Assembly: GCF_002078015.1 (NCBI RefSeq)
Contig: NZ_LWBP01000213.1
Coordinates: forward strand, 1-63,483
Direction: 5' to 3'
Length of the DNA: 63,483 nucleotides
Origin: Niastella populi
Lineage (GTDB): Bacteria; Bacteroidota; Bacteroidia; Chitinophagales; Chitinophagaceae
Below, one piece after another: positions 1 through 6,859 of this stretch. A program made the position numbers and the translations under genes. The notes below the pieces were generated by a model, which saw only the letters and a list, made by a program, of their open reading frames with translations, did not search any database and was not told the origin of the DNA. Numbering within the stretch: position 1 is the stretch's first letter; each line of letters begins with the position of its first letter.

Positions 1-824
1 TCAATTGAAAATTCATGACCGTCAACATCCAGGCGAAACTGATTACCAATAAAAGTAAAGCCTTTTCCCATCTTCAGAATAAACTCGGTTATATTGGAGA
101 CGATGCGATGCTCAATTTCACCTTCGTTATGATCATCACTTAACTGGAGGAAGTCCAATAGATACTTATCTTTAAAAAGTTCGGCAGCGGCAGTACTGCC
201 TATCGTTTCAATTGTTGCATCAAAATTATGGTTCAGCTTGCCGATTTGCAGAAACAAGTTCTCTCTTATATGATGTTCGAGTACAGAAACTGACCAATAC
301 TCTTCAGCAGCCCTTTGTATATAAAACATTCGCTCTTCCAGGGCTTTACATTTATTAAGCAGAATTAAGTGGTGTGTAAAAGTAATAGAGAAAAAATTTG
401 ATAAAAGAGAATCCTCAATTTGTGTGGTCGCAGTATTCCAACTGTCAGCCTTAACACCTTGTAATTGGACCGTCAGCAACGGTCCAATTATATCACTTTG
501 TTTATCAGCACTTTGCAATTGGACCGTCAGCAACGGTCCAATTGGATGGCTTTCATATGCCGTGTAGAATTGCCGCATTTTTTTGAGACTACTAGCAGAA
601 AACCCTCGTAAATCGGGCATCTGATTTTTTAAATCACCAGCTATTTGTTCTAACACTTTATCACCCCAATTTTGCTCAGTGATTTTATCATAAAGTAGTT
701 TGCCAATGTTAAAATATAACAACAGCTGCTCCCGATTAACAAGCCGAGCAGCAATGAATCGGCTTTGCGAAATGCGAACTTTAAGATCTTGTAATAACTG
801 CGTATAATGTTGATTCGTTTGCAT
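1..824 (-). CDS. YhcG/DUF1016-type PDDEXK nuclease, C-terminus cut by window edge
   Basis: The frame runs open from an ATG at 824 down to base 1 with no stop, so the C-terminus is missing. The N-terminal part has the DUF1016 look: an early R-x-x-A-A-R-L-V-N stretch, then Y-F-N-I-G-K, N-W-G-D-K-V and L-R-G-F-S-A-S-S-L-K-K-M-R. The last visible residues (F-I-G-N-Q-F-R-L-D-V-D-G) lead into the PDDEXK nuclease core, whose catalytic residues must lie outside the window. Members are annotated as nucleases and often sit with restriction-modification genes or mobile elements. The gene is richer in A+T than the genes to the right, which fits acquired DNA beside the integrase. Codons in the middle hold two copies of a palindromic insert (463-543). 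Family call firm; function in the cell unknown. Confidence 0.8.
   Translation of the reverse strand, partial: MQTNQHYTQLLQDLKVRISQSRFIAARLVNREQLLLYFNIGKLLYDKITEQNWGDKVLEQIAGDLKNQMPDLRGFSASSLKKMRQFYTAYESHPIGPLLTVQLQSADKQSDIIGPLLTVQLQGVKADSWNTATTQIEDSLLSNFFSITFTHHLILLNKCKALEERMFYIQRAAEEYWSVSVLEHHIRENLFLQIGKLNHNFDATIETIGSTAAAELFKDKYLLDFLQLSDDHNEGEIEHRIVSNITEFILKMGKGFTFIGNQFRLDVDGHEFSI
463..543. repeat. Two in-frame copies of a 27-nt palindrome inside the nuclease gene
   Basis: A 27-nt block at 463-489 recurs at 517-543, exactly 54 nt (18 codons) apart. Each copy is a perfect hairpin: an 11-bp arm AATTGGACCGT, a 5-nt loop CAGCA, and the complementary arm. On the coding (minus) strand each copy is read in the same frame as I-G-P-L-L-T-V-Q-L. 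The insert falls between the N-terminal helical domain and the nuclease domain, a likely linker. Confidence 0.9.
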
Positions 825-980
825 AGATTTTTGATTAATGGTTTTGTCTAATTAAAACAATTTTACCATCGGTTTGTACTAACCCCATTCCAATGCTTTT
901 TCCACAGCTCCCAGTAAACGAAGTATTCAATTTTACAGGAGAATTTAATAGAGCGCTAAAGTGCAGCTAGTTTACCAGCA

Positions 981-2201
981 TTAAATGAACTTACTTTTCA
1001 ACCCCCTCATATCCTCCCCTATCTTCTTATCCAGGATCTTCGCATAGTGCTGCGTTGTGCGCAGGTTCCGGTGCCCAAGCATTTTTGATACCGTTTCAAT
1101 TGGTACCCCGTTAGTGAGCGTTACGGTGGTTGCGAACGTATGCCGGGCAATGTGATAAGTAAGCGTTTTCTGCATTCTGCAGGCGTCGGCTATTTCTTTC
1201 AGGTAGGCATTCATTTTTTGATTGCTGAGTATCGGCAGCACCTGGTCTTTGTCCTGGCATTGTGGATGGTCTTTGTACTTACTTATAATTGTAAGGGCGG
1301 CGGGTAATAATGGAATGCGGGCGGAGATATCCGTTTTCTGCCGGCGGCTTACCAGCCATTGTTCACCATCAACGCCAATGATGATCTCGGAGCGTTTGAG
1401 CTTTTTTACATCGGCGTAGGCCAGACCGGTATAACAACTGAACAGGAAGATATCACGCACCACTCGCAGGCGGTCGGTAGGAAATTGTTGGGCCGCCAGA
1501 GCTTGCAGTTCTGTTTCAGTAAGGGCTATTCGTTCCACTTCGCGTAAGGTCATTTTAAAATTGGCAAACGGATCTTTTGCCAGCCAGCCATGCCGCACAC
1601 ACCGGTTGATCACCTTCCGGAAATTGGTCAGGTACTTTATGGTGGAGTTGTGGTTGCACTTCCGTACGCTCTTTATCCAGAATTCATACTCGCTTATAAA
1701 CTCATAGTCCAGCTTACTGATATCAATATCGTCTACTTTGTACTTCCATTGCAAAAACGTCAGTGTATGCCGGTAAGCCGTTTGAAACCGTTCCAAAGTA
1801 CCGGGTGCGTATTCCAGACCTACCAACTCCGCCATTTGATCATTGTGCTTTTTAAACACTTCCATCAGCATATACTTATGGGTCTTGATCTCCTGCCCAT
1901 AGAAAACGGTTTTGACATTGTCGGCAGTTACCGGGTGGCCATGATGCAGCAATTGCTGCCGGGCCTCATACACCTTTCGTTGCAGCAGGTCGAGGTAAGA
2001 ATTCAGCGACCGTACGTTCTCCGTTTTGCCGTCTGCCCTACCTGAATCCGAATTCCATTTGGCCGGATCCCACTTTCGCTTGGTGCTAATTTCACGGCTA
2101 ACCTTGTCAACCGTAACACACAGGTAAATTGGCAATTCGCCTACACCCTTGTAATTCTTTGTCGTTTTGAGATGAAAGAACAAACCGAAACTCTTTTCCA
2201 T
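981..2201 (-). CDS. Tyrosine recombinase/integrase, Bacteroidota type
   Basis: A 406-residue site-specific recombinase with an N-terminal arm-binding region (about 1-105), a SAM-like core-binding domain (about 110-215) and a C-terminal catalytic domain (about 225-400). Catalytic residues visible: Lys289, His350 and Arg353 (H-I-A-R-H-T-F), His377 (L-G-H) and nucleophile Tyr386 (Q-H-Y-A-K). The usual first catalytic Arg is Ala261 in the T-G-L-A-Y-A-D-V box; a non-Arg residue here is known for Bacteroidota integrases such as IntDOT, so this need not mean inactivity. It is encoded 263 bp from tRNA-Ser, pointing away from it, and is the likely integrase of an element extending to the left. Length is normal for the family. 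Confidence 0.92.
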   Translation of the reverse strand: MEKSFGLFFHLKTTKNYKGVGELPIYLCVTVDKVSREISTKRKWDPAKWNSDSGRADGKTENVRSLNSYLDLLQRKVYEARQQLLHHGHPVTADNVKTVFYGQEIKTHKYMLMEVFKKHNDQMAELVGLEYAPGTLERFQTAYRHTLTFLQWKYKVDDIDISKLDYEFISEYEFWIKSVRKCNHNSTIKYLTNFRKVINRCVRHGWLAKDPFANFKMTLREVERIALTETELQALAAQQFPTDRLRVVRDIFLFSCYTGLAYADVKKLKRSEIIIGVDGEQWLVSRRQKTDISARIPLLPAALTIISKYKDHPQCQDKDQVLPILSNQKMNAYLKEIADACRMQKTLTYHIARHTFATTVTLTNGVPIETVSKMLGHRNLRTTQHYAKILDKKIGEDMRGLKSKFI

Positions 2202-2396
2202 AATGACGCTGCATTTAATGGTTTAAAATTACCCCAACGGGGCAGTTAAAAATTGAGTTCAGTTCTTATAAAGTGTTAATAAACAGCGCCTTGAGTAAAG
2301 ATTCTGGAGTCTTTGTAAACTTAGGTATGACTCCACGGATGACGCCGGAAAACGTAGCCATAAAGTGCAGTAAAAACAGGTATGCCTAAAAAGCAA

Positions 2397-2427
2397 AAAA
2401 CCTGCAAATCATTGATTTTGCAGGTTT
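2397..2427 (-). terminator. Rho-independent terminator after tRNA-Ser
   Basis: An A-rich arm AAAACCTGCAAATCA pairs with TGATTTTGCAGGTTTT (one bulged base). On the minus strand the stem is followed by TTTTTTGCTTTTT. It lies 37 nt past the tRNA 3' end. Confidence 0.7.
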
Positions 2428-2463
2428 TATTACTTTAAGTTTATCTCATTTAACTGAGCCGAG

Positions 2464-2548
2464 CGGAGAGAGAGGGATTCGAACCCCCGGACCTGTGACA
2501 GTCAACGGTTTTCAAGACCGCCGCATTCGACCGCTCTGCCATCTCTCC
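2464..2548 (-). tRNA. tRNA-Ser (anticodon TGA)
   Basis: An 85-nt cloverleaf. The acceptor GGAGAGA pairs with TCTCTCC, discriminator G; anticodon loop CTTGAAA gives TGA; a long variable arm is present, as expected for tRNA-Ser; the T-loop is TTCGAAT. CCA is not encoded. The 3' end faces the integrase gene, which makes it a plausible attachment site. Confidence 0.95.
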
Positions 2549-2552
2549 GGGG

Positions 2553-2583
2553 CAAAAATAGGTCGCGGAATTAAACTGACAAA
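2553..2583 (-). promoter_or_regulatory. Bacteroidota sigma-ABfr-type promoter of tRNA-Ser
   Basis: On the minus strand TTTG (2580-2583) is followed after 19 nt by TATTTTTG (2553-2560). This is a full match to the Bacteroidota consensus TTTG-N19/20-TAnnTTTG, four bases before the mature tRNA 5' end. Confidence 0.75.
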
Positions 2584-2771
2584 AAAATATGAAAAATTAA
2601 GTTGGAATATTTTTTCAGCGTAACGATTACTATTTCAATATTTTGTAGTAATATCCGCGCGAAGATTTTCGCCATTTGACGGTTGTATCAAATCTAAAGA
2701 CCCACGGAAATATCACCCGGTTTCTGGAATTTTAGCCTAAATATTAACCTGTTCCTATAACTACAACTCTT

Positions 2772-3259
2772 ATGAGACAAAATCCCCATGTGTTTATCTG
2801 CTTGCTGGCCATCGGCCTGCTCCTGTTTTCGGCATGTAAAACAACCAAAACGTCACAAACCCTGGCAGCCAGCCAACCAGCTTCTTCCGGCAAGTGCGAC
2901 CAGACGATCAAATACTATTCAGAAAAAGTCAAATCCACCACCGGACAGGAAAGCAGCTTCAATACCGAGATCACCATCAACCCGCAAAACCGCCTCATCA
3001 ACATAGTGAGCGAACCGCCTAACCAGGAAAAAGTGGCCTTTACGGTAATAATAGAAAGAATTGATTGCGATTTTAACGCCGATCATTTGGTTGGACAAGC
3101 CCTCTACCCGGCTATATCAATCAGAAAGACGGCACAACGACCAAAATGATCCTTAAACTGGAAGCCAATGACGGCATCCTCACCTTCTCCCAGGCCAACC
3201 CCGAAAAAGAAGGGGAATTTATTGTGATCGTTTCCAGATGGGAAACCGTAAATGAGTAA
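2772..3259 (+). pseudogene. Small lipoprotein gene with a one-base frameshift
   Basis: The first frame starts at 2772 with a lipoprotein signal peptide (lipobox F-S-A-C, Cys22) and a secreted domain of no recognised family. Near 3105-3112 (TACCCGGCTA) the frame goes wrong: it ends at 3149 with an unlikely basic tail (S-I-R-K-T-A-Q-R-P-K). A different frame continues sensibly (G-Y-I-N-Q-K-D-G ... V-S-R-W-E-T-V-N-E) to a TAA at 3257-3259, which directly abuts the next gene's ATG at 3260. Restoring one base gives about 162 residues. Either the gene is newly broken, or the sequence has a base error, or frameshifting is programmed. No homopolymer longer than three is at the junction, so programmed slippage is least likely. 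Confidence 0.7.
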
Positions 3260-3781
3260 ATGAATTTGAACAATACCAATAACCTGTTTATTATTTCCGG
3301 CGGACCAGGCTCCGGAAAATCCCCGCTGATAAAAGCCCTCACCGACCGTGGACTTACCGCTATGCCGGAAGCCGGACGGGCCATTATCCAACATCAACTG
3401 TCCATCGGCGGTACCGCCCTGCCCTGGGCCGATCGCGCTCTTTTTGCAGAACTGATGCTTGGCTGGGATCTCCGTTCGTATCAGGAAGCGCTGCTGTTGC
3501 AAAAGCCGGTGCTGTTCGACCGGGGCATTCCCGACGTAATGGGTTACCTGCGGCTTTGCCATTTGCCCGTTCCGCCGCATATTGAAAATGCAGCCAATAC
3601 CTATCGTTACAACCCGCGCATTTTTATAGCCCCACCCTGGCCGGAGATCTTTACCCAGGATAAAGAACGCAAACAATCTTTCGAAGAAGCCGTAGCAACT
3701 TATAAATTGGGTTACGAACTGCTGATCCTTCCAATGGGTCCTGTTAAGGACCGGGTGCAGTTTGTGCTGGATAATATGTGA
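3260..3781 (+). CDS. Predicted P-loop ATPase/kinase (AAA_28-like)
   Basis: A 173-residue soluble protein. Residues 14-21 are a Walker A loop (G-G-P-G-S-G-K-S); D-R-G at 87-89 after a hydrophobic strand (P-V-L-F) fits a Walker B/substrate motif of small kinases; E-A-G-R near 37-40 is also typical of this family of predicted ATPases. Substrate unknown. The ATG directly follows the stop of the corrected lipoprotein frame, so the two genes were probably translated together. Some relatives are longer, but the fold core appears complete. Confidence 0.75.
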   Translation: MNLNNTNNLFIISGGPGSGKSPLIKALTDRGLTAMPEAGRAIIQHQLSIGGTALPWADRALFAELMLGWDLRSYQEALLLQKPVLFDRGIPDVMGYLRLCHLPVPPHIENAANTYRYNPRIFIAPPWPEIFTQDKERKQSFEEAVATYKLGYELLILPMGPVKDRVQFVLDNM

Positions 3782-3829
3782 TCTTGCAAAACCCAACCTT
3801 ATTCTTAATTGTAGTCACTTATTTATTTT

Positions 3830-4367
3830 ATGCAAACGATCCTCGGCGCAAATGGTCAAATTGCCAATGTACTGGCGCGGGAAACACAAAACCCTTATAA
3901 CCCTGGGGCTTATATGAAAGGCATAAAATTCTCCAAAAGCATTATCATCAATTGCAGTCAGGCCGAAGCATTCGATTATACACAGGATTATGCAAACCGG
4001 TTAAACTGGGATACCTTTCTTAAAAAAGCAGCATTAATTGAAGGCGCAACCGAAGCCTGCAAAGGAATAAAAGCATACTGCGTGGCAAAAGACGGCCTCG
4101 GTATGGTAACTGAATATGTTTCTTTCAACCGGCCCAAAGCAACCGCTATTAACCTGACCAAAGGCCCTTTTCTTTTTAAATCGTGGACGTTTAAAGAAAG
4201 TGGCGATTCAAAAACAGAGGGTCATTGTTTTGTATTCTTTCAACCTGCGTTTTCCCTTCAGCCTCGCTACTCCTTTTATCAAAAACTACCTCGAAGCAAA
4301 TGTGCAGCAACGGTTGATCGATCTTAAAACCAACCTGGAAAGAAGAAACACTCAAAGCAGGCCATAA
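3830..4367 (+). pseudogene. SRPBCC (polyketide cyclase/START-like) gene: chimeric start and frameshift
   Basis: Three parts in one stretch. Residues 1-18 from the ATG at 3830 (M-Q-T-I-L-G-A-N-G-Q-I-A-N-V-L-A-R-E) look like the Rossmann start of an NAD-dependent epimerase/dehydratase, not an SRPBCC protein. A second Met at 3914 starts an SRPBCC-type sequence (K-F-S-K-S-I-I-I-N-C-S... then F-D-Y-T-Q-D-Y-A-N-R-L-N-W-D-T-F). At about 4225-4233 the frame shifts by one base: the open frame stops at 4324-4326 after a poor tail, while the other frame gives Y-S-F-N-L-R-F-P-F-S-L-A-T-P-F-I-K-N-Y-L-E and continues to a TAA at 4365-4367. SRPBCC proteins bind hydrophobic ligands. The product as encoded is probably non-functional. 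The 3' end lies 5 bp from the convergent nitrilase gene. Confidence 0.65.
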
Positions 4368-4372
4368 CTCCC

Positions 4373-5323
4373 CTACTCTCCCTTCATCCATGCTACCTGC
4401 TGTACCGCGGTATGCGGCGCCGAGATGATAGCTCCATACAATTCCGGGCGCCGCGCATTTTTATACCTGAAAGCACCGGCCATATTTAGTTTCTCAGGAA
4501 CGATCGTAGCAATCGCAATGTCATCGCCCAGGCGCCGGCATTCCGTTATCACATCTCCAAACGGGTCAATGATCATCGAGCATCCGTTCTTCAACTGATC
4601 GTCATCCATGCCGATGGGGTTGGAGAAAACGACATAAACGCCATTATCGTACGCACGTGCCGGCAGCCATTTCATCAGCCAGCTACGCCCTTTCAACCCA
4701 TCAAACTCTGCGCGTAGTGTTGTAGGATCTTCTTCGCGTTTGTCCCACAGCGCCGGATCTACAAAACCCGCTCCCGGCCGGGGCGACGGCGTGCACATGG
4801 TGACATGTGGCATAAAAATAATATCCGCCCCCAGTAACGTAGTAGCCCTTACATTTTCAATGATGTTGTTATCGTAACAGATAAGGATCCCGCATTTCCA
4901 ACCTAAAATCTCGAATACCACATAAGCATCACCCGGTGTAAGATGCGGGTTAATGAATGGATGCAGCTTGCGGTATTTGGCTACAAGCCCGTTCTTATCT
5001 ACACATACATACGCTTTATACAGCGTTCCGTCGGCAGTTTTTTCGAACAGGCCGGCTAAAATAATTATATCCAGCTCCCGCGCAATCGCAATCAACTCCT
5101 GCACGCTTTCCCCTTCAGAGATCTGTTCCGCAACTGCTGTCAGTTCCTCCTTATTCAAATGCCGGGCAAAAGAATAACCGGTAACGGAACACTCATGAAA
5201 TGCGATCACCTGCGCGCCCTGCATCTTTGCGGCTGCAGCAAGCTTTCGGATAATCCCGAGGTTGTACGCTTTGTCATTACTACGGTTCTCAAATTGCGCC
5301 GTAGCGATCTTTATTGGTTTCAT
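4373..5323 (-). CDS. Carbon-nitrogen hydrolase (nitrilase superfamily)
   Basis: A 316-residue cytoplasmic enzyme with the superfamily's Glu-Lys-Cys triad: Glu44 in F-H-E-C-S-V-T-G-Y, Lys119 in K-Y-R-K-L-H, Cys149 in G-I-L-I-C-Y-D. The family hydrolyses nitriles, amides or N-carbamoyl compounds through a thioester; the exact substrate cannot be read from the sequence. The length is normal. It starts 52 bp downstream of the AraC-type regulator gene on the same strand, so the two may be co-transcribed and functionally linked. Its 3' end nearly touches the broken SRPBCC gene. Confidence 0.88.
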   Translation of the reverse strand: MKPIKIATAQFENRSNDKAYNLGIIRKLAAAAKMQGAQVIAFHECSVTGYSFARHLNKEELTAVAEQISEGESVQELIAIARELDIIILAGLFEKTADGTLYKAYVCVDKNGLVAKYRKLHPFINPHLTPGDAYVVFEILGWKCGILICYDNNIIENVRATTLLGADIIFMPHVTMCTPSPRPGAGFVDPALWDKREEDPTTLRAEFDGLKGRSWLMKWLPARAYDNGVYVVFSNPIGMDDDQLKNGCSMIIDPFGDVITECRRLGDDIAIATIVPEKLNMAGAFRYKNARRPELYGAIISAPHTAVQQVAWMKGE

Positions 5324-5375
5324 AATGCAAAAGTAAAAACCGGCTGAAGCGGGGAATTGTAAAAAACCGACAAAC

Positions 5376-6173
5376 TTATATCCGGAAGAAATTCAGTGCG
5401 AGCGGATGTACCTGTTCATGATACTGCTGCGGTGTTACCCCGGTGGTCTTTTTGAATTCTTTTGTAAAATGCGCCTGATCGAAGTAACCACTATCATAAG
5501 CAATGCCTGTCAACCGGCGCTTTTCTTTCATTTGTTGCAATCTTTTGGCGCTTATATTCAGTCGCACAATATCGATGAACCGTTTTGGAGAAATACCAAT
5601 AGCCTGCCTGAATTTTCTTTCCAGCGTTCTTTCACTTACAAAAAGGGTTTGTAATAATAATTCCACAGAAACCAGGCCCTGGTATTGCACAATATAATTT
5701 ACAGCCTGCACAATGATAGGATCAGGTGTTTTACATTTATTCATCTCCCGCAGCAGGAAATTATCGAGCCTTTGTACCCGTTCACTTAATTGCGCTGTCT
5801 TTATCAACGCCTGGCAAACATCCTGTACCCGGCTCCGCAGCACTTCTGCCGCCGGAAAAAAACAGTTCACCCATTCCGTTGCCGGAACACCCCATAAATG
5901 TGATGCGCCATAAGGCTGAAACACAACGACGATCCAGTTAATATTACCGGTGAGGGAAATATCATGAAATGTTTTTACCTGTCCGTATAACCAGCAGGAG
6001 TTTACGGCAAGGCCATTACCAACTGTGCTTAGAGCTGCATTACCGAGGTTGAAAACCATTCCGGTATTACCGTCTGCAAACAAACGATGTACTCCGCCAA
6101 CCGGTTGCAACCCGTCCAGTACCAGGTAATGCCGAACGAGGTGCGCCAATGCCGGATGTGGTTTGATTTGCAT
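5376..6173 (-). CDS. AraC-family transcriptional regulator
   Basis: 265 residues. The N-terminal ~130 residues resemble the DUF6597-type ligand-binding region of AraC-like proteins (starts H-P-A-L-A-H-L-V-R-H-Y). The C-terminal ~100 residues hold two helix-turn-helix units: S-V-E-L-L-L-Q-T-L-F-V-S-E-R-T-L-E-R-K-F, then I-A-Y-D-S-G-Y-F-D-Q-A-H-F-T-K-E-F-K-K-T-T-G-style sequence ending in the typical T-P-Q-Q-Y. It is likely to control the downstream nitrilase gene or itself; a role in the neighbouring glycan locus cannot be excluded. Confidence 0.9.
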   Translation of the reverse strand: MQIKPHPALAHLVRHYLVLDGLQPVGGVHRLFADGNTGMVFNLGNAALSTVGNGLAVNSCWLYGQVKTFHDISLTGNINWIVVVFQPYGASHLWGVPATEWVNCFFPAAEVLRSRVQDVCQALIKTAQLSERVQRLDNFLLREMNKCKTPDPIIVQAVNYIVQYQGLVSVELLLQTLFVSERTLERKFRQAIGISPKRFIDIVRLNISAKRLQQMKEKRRLTGIAYDSGYFDQAHFTKEFKKTTGVTPQQYHEQVHPLALNFFRI

Positions 6174-6220
6174 AAAAGGGAGAATAATTGCAAATTAAAC
6201 AACTTTATCCAATCAGGCTG

Positions 6221-6836
6221 TTATTCCACACCCCCCAAATGCTCATGAATATGCTTTTTCTCCAGTACACTACCGGTAGTGACATTCTTTAGCGAAACAT
6301 GCGCTACCGGTGAATCTTTTTGCCCCAGTACCCGGGACACGAATTTTACCTCTCCGGCCGATACATTTTCGAGGAATACATTTTTTATCGGGGTTACTTT
6401 CTTTTCATAAGTAGGTACCAATGTGCGCCATTGGTACAACACATCGGTTTCAATGCCCAGCACGCCAAGGTCAATTTTGCCTGACTTAATATTGCTGACA
6501 TAAATACCGTTCACGTAACCGCCCATGCGCTCAAATGAATTTTCCCGGTAAGCCATTCTCCTTCGGGAATAACCACTACCCCGCCACCGGCTTTATTTGC
6601 CCTGTCTATTGCGTTTGCAATTGCCTGGCCTGTTCTTACCTTGTCACCCTGTACCGCGCCGAGCTCAGCAATATTTATCCGCACACACACCTGCTGAAAT
6701 TGGGCACTTTGATTTTCACCGTTCCATACGGCGCTTTTACTTTTATTTCACTTACAGTTATACAGGGTTTCTTTTCTTCAAATGAAAAAGACAAAACCGC
6801 AGCAGTAAATAACAGGGCTATTCCAACGTTCTTCAT
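6221..6836 (-). pseudogene. Relic of a GH28 (polygalacturonase-type) glycoside hydrolase
   Basis: Three fragments in successive frames read as one GH28 protein. First comes an ATG at 6834-6836 with a short signal-like start and V-K-A-P-Y-G-T-V-K-I-K-V-P-N-F (stop about 6675). The next frame continues with I-A-E-L-G-A-V-Q-G-D-K ... G-G-G-V-V-V-I-P-E-G-E-W-L-T-G-K-I-H-L, the classic GH28 N-terminus. At about 6545 the sequence jumps to the GH28 C-terminus in a third frame (V-L-G-I-E-T-D-V-L-Y-Q-W-R-T-L-V-P-T-Y-E, then I-K-N-V-F-L-E-N-V-S-A). Several hundred central codons, including all GH28 catalytic motifs, are gone. It begins 23 bp after the GH115 stop on the same strand and was probably once part of that operon. 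Confidence 0.85.
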
Positions 6837-6859
6837 TATGGCAATTTTTCTATTAACGA

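Noticed and set aside
1590-2045. Antisense open frame of 151 codons in the integrase gene
   Set aside because: It mirrors the integrase codons, has no domain and lies fully inside a well-supported gene.
2397-2427. Hairpin considered as an integron attC or element end
   Set aside because: The A/T-flanked stem with a T-run on the tRNA's downstream side fits a plain terminator.
3104-3796. Minus-strand open frame of 230 codons over the ATPase gene
   Set aside because: The plus strand carries a clear Walker A protein; the minus reading has no recognisable domain.
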